A DNA stretch of 9,670 nt, taken from positions 1 to 9,670 of the forward strand of contig JBIQLO010000155.1 in NCBI GenBank assembly GCA_044464175.1. The letters are read 5' to 3'. The position numbers were made by a program, and so were the translations under genes. This DNA is from JBIQLO01 sp044464175 (GTDB lineage Bacteria > Planctomycetota > Phycisphaerae > Tepidisphaerales > Tepidisphaeraceae). This document shows positions 1 to 5,593 of the stretch, one piece after another. The first letter of the stretch is position 1; each line of letters opens with the position of its first letter. A model generated the notes under the pieces. That model made no database searches. It saw only the letters and a list, made by a program, of their open reading frames with translations, and was not told the origin of the DNA.

Positions 1-31
1 CACCTACTACGTCAAAATGACATCCAAACCC

Positions 32-124
32 AAACGAACCAAACCCAATCCCCCCCTGGCGCTCCCCAAACGCCTTTTTTCCCCCCAACCTCACTACGAC
101 AAATTACGAAACGAACCAAACCCA
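32..124. repeat. 16-bp direct repeat upstream of the terminase gene
   Basis: The 16-base string AAACGAACCAAACCCA occurs at 32-47 and again at 109-124, a 77-bp period, in an A/C-rich leader that differs in composition from the gene that follows. The repeat is seen directly. It might be a duplicated binding site, a relic of insertion, or simple low-complexity drift. No function can be assigned from sequence alone. Confidence 0.6.
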
Positions 125-164
125 TTGATCCCTAATCCCTGAACCCTCACCAAAGGACCCTCCC

Positions 165-1559
165 ATGATTGACCTCCTCCAACCCTGCCAAACCCCCGCC
201 GATCTGAAGCAATGGCTCCAGACCCACCTCCATCTCCACATGCCCGCCGCCGGCCTTTGCCCCGGCCACCACTCCCCCCTGGACTACCTCCGCCGCGCCT
301 ATTTCGAGCCCGCCTCCGACCTCATCGTCTGGGCCCCGCGCGGCGGCGGCAAAACCCGCCTGGGCGCCGCCGCCACCCTTCTCGACCTCCTCCACAAACC
401 CGGCGCCCAGGTCCGCATCCTCGGCGGCTCCCTCGAGCAGTCCCTCAAGATGTGGGAACACCTCGAGCCCGACCTCCTCGATCTGGCCGATCACGTCGCC
501 GTCCAAAAAGCCCGCCACGTCGAAATGGCCAACGGTTCCCGCGCCGCCGTCCTCACCCAGTCCCAGCGCGCTGTCCGCGGCCTGCGCATCCAGAAACTCC
601 GCTGCGATGAAGTTGAACTTTTCGACCCCGACATCTGGCAGGCCGCCCAACTCACCACCCGCTCCCTTCCCCCCGCCGACCAGCGCCCCGCCGTCACCGG
701 CGTCATCGAGGCCCTCTCCACCTGGCACATCCCTGGCGGCCTGATGCAACGGATCATCGAAAACGCCCGCGCCCTCCAGATGCCCATCCTCCACTGGTGC
801 CTCATTGACGTGCTGCAAAAGTGCGAGCCCGACCGCCCCTGCCAATCCTGCCCCTTGTGGGAAGAATGTGGCGGCCGCGCAAAACAGGCCGACGGCTTCA
901 TCCCCATCGACGATGCCATTACCATGAAGCGCCGAGTCAGCCTCGAAACCTGGCAGGCCGAGATGCTCTGCCGCCGACCCACCCAGGGCGGCGCGGTCTT
1001 CCCCAGCTTCGACCCCGACATTCACGTCCGCGACATCACCCCCGTCGGACGCTTCACCCTCGCCGTCGATTTCGGCTTCCGCTCCCCCTTCGTCTGCCTC
1101 TGGGTCTGCCGCTCCGAGGACGGCCACGACCACATCGTCGATGAATACCTCCAGGATGGCGTTGAACTGCTCGACCACCTTCCCCTCATCGAATCCCGCC
1201 CCTGGCCCAAAACCCGCCTCATGGCGTGCGACCCGGCCGGCAACGGCGCCAACGACCAGACCGCCGTCTCCAACATCCAGCTCCTCCGCGCCCGCGGCTA
1301 CCGCCTCAAATTCCGCAAAAGCCGCATCATCGACGGCCTGGAACACATCCGCGCCGCCCTCCGTCCCGCCGCCGGCCAACCCCGCCTCACCCTCCACCCC
1401 CGCTGCAAACGCCTGATTGAAGCCTTCCAGTCCTACCACTACGGCAAACACGGCGGCGAAACCCCCTACAAGGACGGCATCCACGACCACCCCATCGACG
1501 CCCTCCGCTACTACTACATCAACCAGGTCGAATCCACCATCAAATGGTCGATGTACTAG
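165..1559 (+). CDS. Phage-type terminase large subunit (packaging ATPase/nuclease)
   Basis: This 464-residue protein has the layout of a large terminase, the motor that cuts and pumps phage DNA into a prohead. An N-terminal ATPase carries a Walker A-like APRGGGKT (57-64) and a Walker B-like CDEVE (147-151). A C-terminal RNase H-fold nuclease shows acidic motifs VDFGF (D302), ACDPAG (D356) and HPIDALRYY (D445). The linker holds C220, C226, C229 and C235, spaced C-x5-C-x2-C-x5-C, a possible zinc or Fe-S site not typical of terminases. The ATG is supported by AAAGGA at 152-157, 7 nt upstream. No portal, protease or capsid gene follows, so it is either the edge of a prophage extending left or a stranded remnant; the frame itself is intact. 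Family assignment is firm; activity and the role of the cysteines are inference. Confidence 0.88.
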   Translation: MIDLLQPCQTPADLKQWLQTHLHLHMPAAGLCPGHHSPLDYLRRAYFEPASDLIVWAPRGGGKTRLGAAATLLDLLHKPGAQVRILGGSLEQSLKMWEHLEPDLLDLADHVAVQKARHVEMANGSRAAVLTQSQRAVRGLRIQKLRCDEVELFDPDIWQAAQLTTRSLPPADQRPAVTGVIEALSTWHIPGGLMQRIIENARALQMPILHWCLIDVLQKCEPDRPCQSCPLWEECGGRAKQADGFIPIDDAITMKRRVSLETWQAEMLCRRPTQGGAVFPSFDPDIHVRDITPVGRFTLAVDFGFRSPFVCLWVCRSEDGHDHIVDEYLQDGVELLDHLPLIESRPWPKTRLMACDPAGNGANDQTAVSNIQLLRARGYRLKFRKSRIIDGLEHIRAALRPAAGQPRLTLHPRCKRLIEAFQSYHYGKHGGETPYKDGIHDHPIDALRYYYINQVESTIKWSMY

Positions 1560-1590
1560 CCCCGCCGCTGAACGGACAAAATCCCAATCC

Positions 1591-1646
1591 CGCCTCGCCC
1601 CCTCCGGGGGAGAGGCCGCCCGCGAAGCGGGCGGGTGAGGGGGGCG
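1591..1646. repeat. GC-rich palindromic repeat element (REP-like)
   Basis: The element has a perfect inner hairpin, CCGCCCGC (1616-1623), loop GAA, GCGGGCGG (1627-1634). Outer arms CGCCCCCTC (1596-1604) and GAGGGGGGCG (1637-1646) match with one extra G. It begins about 30 bp after the terminase stop. Architecture and wording resemble short dispersed palindromes common between genes in many GC-rich bacteria. No T-tract follows, so it is a poor fit to an intrinsic terminator, although it may still slow polymerase or protect a 3' end. Confidence 0.65.
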
Positions 1647-1694
1647 AATGTCGAGAGGCGTTCCATGCCCCAAACCCTGACACGCGAGAATTGG

Positions 1695-1716
1695 ACATAA
1701 ATTGTACAATATGTTG
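1695..1716 (+). promoter_or_regulatory. Palindromic operator/-10-like site before the antitoxin-like gene
   Basis: A perfect 10-bp palindrome, ATTGTACAAT (1701-1710), lies 20 bp before the start codon at 1730. Its right half reads TACAAT (1705-1710), one mismatch from a sigma-70 -10 box; no convincing -35 sits at the right spacing. Additional arm matches extend outward imperfectly. Small antitoxin-type proteins often repress their own promoter by binding such palindromes, so autoregulation is a reasonable guess. The AT-rich character contrasts with the surrounding GC-rich DNA. Confidence 0.35.
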
Positions 1717-1729
1717 AAGGAGTGATGCT

Positions 1730-2026
1730 ATGAGCAAATCGCCAAAAAGTGAATCAACGCCGGTGGACGATGTCCGGCACGTCCGGGAACAACTCAGCCG
1801 CGAAGCGGGCGGAGACATTCACAGGCTTGTGCGGCGGTCGCAAGAAACGCTGGAACAATACCGGGAGAAGCTGGGGTTTAAAATCCGTCCAGCCCTCGGT
1901 TCACCCGCCGCTATCCTGAAGGCCATGCGCTCTCCACCCCACATCTCACGTGAAGATACGGATGCTTTGGAACGCGCCATTGAGGAAGGCAAAAATGCCG
2001 CCCACCGAAGGTGGAATTTCCAATGA
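1730..2026 (+). CDS. Small antitoxin-like protein of unknown function
   Basis: This encodes 98 residues with a clear SD, AAGGAG at 1717-1722, 7 nt before the ATG. The N-terminal half (about 12-50) is charged and helical, beginning VDDVRHVREQLSREAGGD. The C-terminal half has the pattern PPHISREDTDALERAIEEGK (69-88), which resembles tails of small proteins annotated as antitoxins or as partners of PIN-domain toxins. I recognise the style rather than a named family. The stop overlaps an ATGA (2022-2025), where a coupled toxin gene would normally start, but that frame closes after two codons and no toxin follows. A weak hairpin CCACC-GAA-GGTGG (2002-2014) lies in the last codons. Base composition is less C-rich than the terminase, fitting an imported segment. 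Confidence 0.7.
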   Translation: MSKSPKSESTPVDDVRHVREQLSREAGGDIHRLVRRSQETLEQYREKLGFKIRPALGSPAAILKAMRSPPHISREDTDALERAIEEGKNAAHRRWNFQ

Positions 2027-2065
2027 TATGACAGAAGAATAACTGCGAATGTGCCTCCCACCTAC

Positions 2066-2566
2066 TCACCGCAATATGGCAGGGGAGGGCATGCATTTGC
2101 CGACAAGATCGTATTGCTTAGAGACATACACCAGGTTGACCACCCGCCCAGTGCAGGGGCCATTCAAAATTGTGCCATACGCAACTACCATCGCTCCGCC
2201 AGTGCCGTTCCATGAGAAATGTCCTTGAAGCCAAAGCATCTTGTCGAAGCGAATTCGACTACCCGCAGGCAGTACGACATAGGACAGACCTGCATTCATC
2301 GAGGCATATTTCGGGGAAGGCAAACCATCAAGGTAATACTGCGTAACTGGAAGAGAAACTGAGGGCGGGGTGTAATAGACGCCAAGCGGCTCGATCGTCG
2401 TATAGACCCGGTTTCGAACGTATCCGCCGTTATACTGGGTATCAGTTACATCCGCGCCGTCCCTGGGCGACGACATCAACCAACGAGTCGTAAGAACTCC
2501 AATCGCTGCAATCGCGGTCGCCCCAAGAATCACACCACGACTCACAAGAACCTTGCGGCGGTCCAT
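2066..2566 (-). CDS. Membrane-anchored or exported protein of unknown function
   Basis: This encodes 166 residues of no family I recognise. The N-terminus starts MDRRKVL, then a hydrophobic stretch (about 9-25, rich in V, I, A and L), then TTRWL. The twin arginines followed by V-L recall a Tat-type signal, but no A-x-A cleavage site is evident, so an uncleaved anchor is equally likely. The rest looks like a beta-rich extracytoplasmic domain with many Y, G, V and N residues, and two cysteines (near residues 140 and 158) that could pair. The start is well supported: AGGAG at 2572-2576 lies 5 nt upstream and abuts the methyltransferase stop (2577-2579), implying coupled translation. GC content is visibly lower than in neighbours, suggesting transfer. 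Confidence 0.72.
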   Translation of the reverse strand: MDRRKVLVSRGVILGATAIAAIGVLTTRWLMSSPRDGADVTDTQYNGGYVRNRVYTTIEPLGVYYTPPSVSLPVTQYYLDGLPSPKYASMNAGLSYVVLPAGSRIRFDKMLWLQGHFSWNGTGGAMVVAYGTILNGPCTGRVVNLVYVSKQYDLVGKCMPSPAILR

Positions 2567-2576
2567 GGATTCTCCT

Positions 2577-3263
2577 TTACCTTTTCCGGGCTATAAACAA
2601 ATAATTAAACCCCCTCAGATAAAAATTCCCCTCCTCCGCCGCCTTGCGATAGTTCCCCATTTTGAGCGTCTTGTTGTGCCGCACCACCGAAATGATGTCC
2701 ACCGGCTCAAGATGTTTGCGCAGGATCGAAAACAGCTCGAACCCGATCGGCAAAAATCCCTTCCCATGCACGTACGAGTCGCTGACGTACAGCCCCATGT
2801 GCTTCCCCGGCTTCAGGATGCGGTGAATCTCCCCGATCACCTGTTCCATCGCCGCATAATATTCACCCCCCGCCGCGTCCAGCTTCCCGATGTCGCGCGG
2901 GTCCGGGCCATAGTCGAGATGGGTGGAGTAGGGGGGGTCGATGAAGACGAAATCCACCTTCCCGCTCAATTCCGGCGGCAGCTTGCGGGCATCGACCCGA
3001 AAGATGTCCTTGCGCGTCGGATGCACATCGTACCCCAGCGCCCGCCGCCCCAGGTCCCGCGCCACATCCAGCGTCGTCCCCGACCCCGCGCACGGGTCCA
3101 CCACCAGGTCCTTCCCCTTCGTGTACCGCTGCAGCAGGTTCCAGATGATGTAGCTGGGCGTCGCCCCCTTGTAGTTCGGGTCCCCCTGCACCCCCTCGCC
3201 ATAGTGCTGCGAGGGATAATCCCAAAGCGTCGTCGGCTGCAATCGCAAAGGCGGCTTCTTCAT
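2577..3263 (-). CDS. Orphan DNA methyltransferase (N4/N6 amino-methyltransferase fold)
   Basis: This 228-residue, SAM-dependent DNA methyltransferase has AdoMet-binding motif I, DPCAGSGTT (56-64), and catalytic motif IV, DPPY (109-112), the signature of exocyclic amino methylation of adenine or cytosine in DNA. Motif I precedes motif IV, so it is not the beta-class order. An N-terminal WDYPSQHYG segment (14-22) precedes motif I. A GTG at 3275 would add four residues, but it lies inside a repeat arm, so I prefer the ATG at 3263. Neither start has an SD at normal distance. No restriction endonuclease or specificity subunit is nearby, so it is probably solitary, as in phages and islands. Its only coupled neighbour is the anchored protein downstream. 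Target sequence cannot be predicted. An RNA substrate is a less likely alternative. Confidence 0.85.
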   Translation of the reverse strand: MKKPPLRLQPTTLWDYPSQHYGEGVQGDPNYKGATPSYIIWNLLQRYTKGKDLVVDPCAGSGTTLDVARDLGRRALGYDVHPTRKDIFRVDARKLPPELSGKVDFVFIDPPYSTHLDYGPDPRDIGKLDAAGGEYYAAMEQVIGEIHRILKPGKHMGLYVSDSYVHGKGFLPIGFELFSILRKHLEPVDIISVVRHNKTLKMGNYRKAAEEGNFYLRGFNYLFIARKR

Positions 3264-3302
3264 AATGTGCGGCACAGGCTTTCAGCCTGTGAATTCCTTC
3301 CA
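3264..3302 (-). promoter_or_regulatory. Hairpin between a distant SD and the methyltransferase start
   Basis: Read on the minus strand, GGAAGGAATT is followed by a perfect stem-loop CACAGGCT-GAA-AGCCTGTG (3291 down to 3273), then CCGCACATT and the ATG at 3263. Linearly the SD is more than 30 nt from the ATG. With the stem folded, the effective gap falls to about 11-12 nt. Structure-assisted initiation of this kind is known from phage T4 mRNAs. Here it is an inference from spacing alone. Confidence 0.35.
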
Positions 3303-3326
3303 AGACCCCCGGGCCTCAAGCCTGTG
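3273..3326. repeat. CACAGGCT-type dispersed palindromic repeat
   Basis: On the plus strand, CACAGGCT (3273-3280), TTC, AGCCTGTG (3284-3291) forms a perfect 8-bp hairpin, and a second AGCCTGTG copy lies at 3319-3326, directly abutting the DUF1634 stop codon (3327-3329). The wording resembles short intergenic repeats that I associate with planctomycete and verrucomicrobial genomes. It fills the whole gap between the DUF1634 gene and the methyltransferase and so marks the border between core-like and accessory DNA. Confidence 0.6.
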
Positions 3327-3773
3327 CTACTCCACCTTCCCCAGGAAGAACGACACCAGCAGCAGAATCAGCACGATGCTGGTGATGATGACGAAAATCC
3401 GGTCCCGCTGAAACGCGAAGGCGAAGATGCTGATCGCCACCCGCAACACCGGCGTGGCGATCAGCAGCAGCAGCCCCACCATGATGATCGCCGACCCATC
3501 CCCGTGGGCAACGCCCGTAAACACATCCTTGAGCGTGTGCGGAAAGACCGCCGCCGCCCCGCTCAGCCGCTGCATCTCCGCATGGCTGGAGAAGTAGGCC
3601 GGGTGCCGCGCGAAGTTCACCCCGATCCCGATGATCACCACCAGCAGGCTCAGAAACACCCCGATCCGCAGCACGTAGCTGATGAGCAGCTCCACCTGGT
3701 GAACCCGCGGGTCCACCTCCATGTGGTGGTGGTGATCGGCATGCACCTGGGCCGAAACGGGCTGCGGAGTCAT
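3327..3773 (-). CDS. DUF1634 membrane protein, partner of the TSUP permease
   Basis: This encodes 148 residues with three predicted membrane helices (about 30-52, 94-121 and 126-145), matching the small DUF1634 family, which is typically encoded beside TauE/SafE-type permeases. Here its ATG overlaps the permease stop in a 4-bp TCAT/ATGA arrangement (3770-3773), with AAAGGA 7-8 nt upstream, so translation is coupled. Role is unproven; an accessory or regulatory subunit of the transporter is the usual guess. The N-terminus is histidine-rich (HADHHHH, 11-17), which might bind metal or simply be a loop. The stop codon TAG is adjacent to a dispersed repeat arm. Confidence 0.85.
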   Translation of the reverse strand: MTPQPVSAQVHADHHHHMEVDPRVHQVELLISYVLRIGVFLSLLVVIIGIGVNFARHPAYFSSHAEMQRLSGAAAVFPHTLKDVFTGVAHGDGSAIIMVGLLLLIATPVLRVAISIFAFAFQRDRIFVIITSIVLILLLVSFFLGKVE

Positions 3774-4609
3774 AGACGGATTCCTTTAATGAGCATCTGG
3801 ATCGACACCCAGAGCAGAACCACCACGAACACCCCCCGGATCACCTTGCTGTGAATCTTCCCCAGCAGCCGCGAACCGCCCACCGCCCCCACCAGCACCC
3901 CCGCCGCCACCGGCGCCGCGATGAACGGGTCGATGTCCCCCCGCGCGAAATACACCCCCGCGCTGGCCGCCGCCGTCACCCCGATCATGAAATTGCTCGT
4001 CGCCGTCGAAACCTTGATCGGCAGCCGCATCGCCAGATCCATCGCCGTCACCTTCAGCGACCCCGACCCGATCCCCAGCAGCCCGCTGGCGATCCCCGCG
4101 ATGTACATCAGCCCAAACCCCACCGGCGCGTGCGCCACCCGGTAGGGGATCTCCTGGTCGATCGCCTCATCGTAATACTTGTCATGCAGCCGCAGCCGGT
4201 CGGCCAGCCGGTTCCGGGGCACATTCTGCCCCGCCGCCTCGTGCCGCTTCTGAAACATCGCCACCGCCGAATACCCCAGCACCGCCCCGAAAATGATGAA
4301 CAAAAACTTCGGCGAGACCACCCCCGCCAGAAACGCCCCCGTCAGCGCCCCGGCCGTCGTGGCGATCTCCAGAAACATCGCCACCCGCATGTTGGTCATG
4401 TGTTCCTTCACATAACTGGCCGCCGCCCCCGAGCTGGTCGCGATCACCGACACGATGGACGCCCCGATCGCAAAGCGGATGTCGATCTTCAGGAGCAGCG
4501 TCAGCGCCGGCACGACAATGATCCCGCCCCCCAGCCCCAGCAGCGACCCCAGCAGCCCGGCCACGATCGAAATCAGGAAACAGACAATGGTGAAATCCAG
4601 AGGCGTCAC
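3770..4609 (-). CDS. TSUP-family sulfite exporter TauE/SafE-like permease
   Basis: This encodes 279 residues of an inner-membrane anion carrier with the internal two-fold repeat of the TSUP family. The first half carries GSLLGLGGGIIVVP (21-34); the second carries GLLGIGSGSLKV (176-187). About seven or eight hydrophobic segments are visible, split by a charged loop (about 121-160). TSUP proteins move sulfite, thiosulfate, sulfoacetate, taurine-derived or related small anions; the substrate here is unknown, and no sulfur-metabolism gene is in the window. I chose the GTG at 4609 because VTPLDF leads straight into the first helix, as family members start. A TTG at 4666 would add 19 arginine- and glycine-rich residues that fit poorly. 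Neither has a strong SD. First gene of a two-gene operon with DUF1634. Confidence 0.88.
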   Translation of the reverse strand: MTPLDFTIVCFLISIVAGLLGSLLGLGGGIIVVPALTLLLKIDIRFAIGASIVSVIATSSGAAASYVKEHMTNMRVAMFLEIATTAGALTGAFLAGVVSPKFLFIIFGAVLGYSAVAMFQKRHEAAGQNVPRNRLADRLRLHDKYYDEAIDQEIPYRVAHAPVGFGLMYIAGIASGLLGIGSGSLKVTAMDLAMRLPIKVSTATSNFMIGVTAAASAGVYFARGDIDPFIAAPVAAGVLVGAVGGSRLLGKIHSKVIRGVFVVVLLWVSIQMLIKGIRL

Positions 4610-4834
4610 GCCAGAAGCTATAGAGGATCGGCGCACCGGACGCAATAGCCCGCCCCCCCGATTCAAAAGTCCAGAAAATCCCTAGGAAATATCGGGTGTC
4701 TCCGGCCCGGCTGCGCCACCCCTCCGGATTTGGTCCCCACCAGGACCGATCTCTCCTCCCCCGCTGGTACCGGGATTGCTACCCGCCTCCCGTGCGTTGT
4801 CTCAGCACGCAGGAATCTTTACCGGAGTTTTCCC

Positions 4835-5392
4835 ATGGAACCGATCAAGAACCTCAATAACCTTCTGGATCAGGCCGAGAAGAAAATCGGCCACAGCCTG
4901 CACCCCGCCATCATCGAGGTGCCCATCGGCGCCTGGACCGTCAGCGTCGTCTCCGACCTTCTGGGCGCGATCACCCGCGACCGCGCCTACGACAACGCCG
5001 CCAGCGTCAGCATGGCCGTCGGCCTGGCCGGCGCGGCCGGCGCGGTCGTCACCGGCCTGCGCGACTACAGCTACATTCCCCCTTCCCGACCCAGCCACGA
5101 CATCGCCACCCGCCACGCCATCGGCAACGCCACCGTCGGCGCCCTCTTCGCCACCAGCTACATCCTTCGTTCCCGCCGTGCCAAGGCCGGCCGGCGCCCC
5201 GGCCTCATCGCCCGCCTCCTGGGCCTGGGCGGCGGCAGCCTCATGGTCTACACCGCCTGGCTCGGTGGCAAACTCGTCTTCGAACATGGCGAGGCCGTCA
5301 AGCCCGTCATGGAACGCCTCGAGGCCGAGGAATCCGGCACGCTCCACGACCAACGCGCCCAGCGCACCCCCGCCCCGGCCGCCCAGATATGA
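4835..5392 (+). CDS. DUF2231-family membrane protein
   Basis: This encodes 185 residues. A short amphipathic N-terminus (1-20) leads into LHPAIIEVPIGAW (22-34), the conserved HP and PIG segment of DUF2231, then D41 at the end of the first helix. Further hallmarks are GLRDY (74-78), histidines at 88 and 94, and the closing AWLGGKLVFEHG (141-152). Four membrane helices are likely (about 25-45, 58-75, 95-112 and 125-148), and conserved histidines recall haem- or metal-binding membrane proteins. DUF2231 proteins are often found near Rieske or redox genes; none is here. The start at 4835 has CGGAG with 7 nt spacing. The frame is open upstream to 4730, but that extension looks non-coding. It diverges from the TSUP operon. 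Confidence 0.82.
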   Translation: MEPIKNLNNLLDQAEKKIGHSLHPAIIEVPIGAWTVSVVSDLLGAITRDRAYDNAASVSMAVGLAGAAGAVVTGLRDYSYIPPSRPSHDIATRHAIGNATVGALFATSYILRSRRAKAGRRPGLIARLLGLGGGSLMVYTAWLGGKLVFEHGEAVKPVMERLEAEESGTLHDQRAQRTPAPAAQI

Positions 5393-5402
5393 GCCCGCCC
5401 CC

Positions 5403-5420
5403 CGGCTTGCCCTTAAGCCG
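5403..5420. repeat. Small inverted repeat downstream of the DUF2231 gene
   Basis: CGGCTT (5403-5408) and AAGCCG (5415-5420) form a 6-bp stem with a 6-nt loop, 10 nt after the stop codon. There is no T-tract, so an intrinsic terminator is only weakly supported. The rest of the 200-bp gap to the next gene shows nothing else I can support. Confidence 0.25.
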
Positions 5421-5593
5421 AGGCGAGCATTTGGCAGGAATATCCCTGGACGACCTGAATCTGGTGCCTCAAGTCAGCGGTTCTCCTGACGCGGGCTCCC
5501 CCTGTCTACTAGCGCCCTGGACATCTTTCACCCTACCCCCTTCGCTGGACACCCCCGCCTCCCCTCCGTAGCCTGACGCCCAGGAGACACCTC

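Noticed and set aside
2..142. Possible 3' end of an upstream gene (plus strand, open from the window edge to a TGA at 140-142)
   Set aside because: Two frames are open over this A/C-rich, repeat-bearing stretch, and neither shows a recognisable domain. Without the upstream sequence it cannot be told from untranslated leader.
1591..1646. Intrinsic terminator for the terminase
   Set aside because: The stem is strong but no T-run follows on either strand. The nested arms and wording fit a dispersed repeat better.
147..1709. A 520-codon open frame on the minus strand, longer than the terminase it overlaps
   Set aside because: Its product is a monotonous G/A/V/E/D-rich sequence without motifs. 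It is the mirror of C-ending codons in the terminase, which has Walker and nuclease motifs and an SD.
2553..3854. A 433-codon plus-strand open frame across the methyltransferase and DUF1634 genes
   Set aside because: The product is a R/H/P/Q-rich string with no domain. The opposite strand carries two recognisable genes with coherent motifs and helices.
5389..5571. A 60-codon plus-strand frame after the DUF2231 gene
   Set aside because: It is proline- and serine-rich, with no SD of its own and no coding character. It sits in an ordinary intergenic gap.
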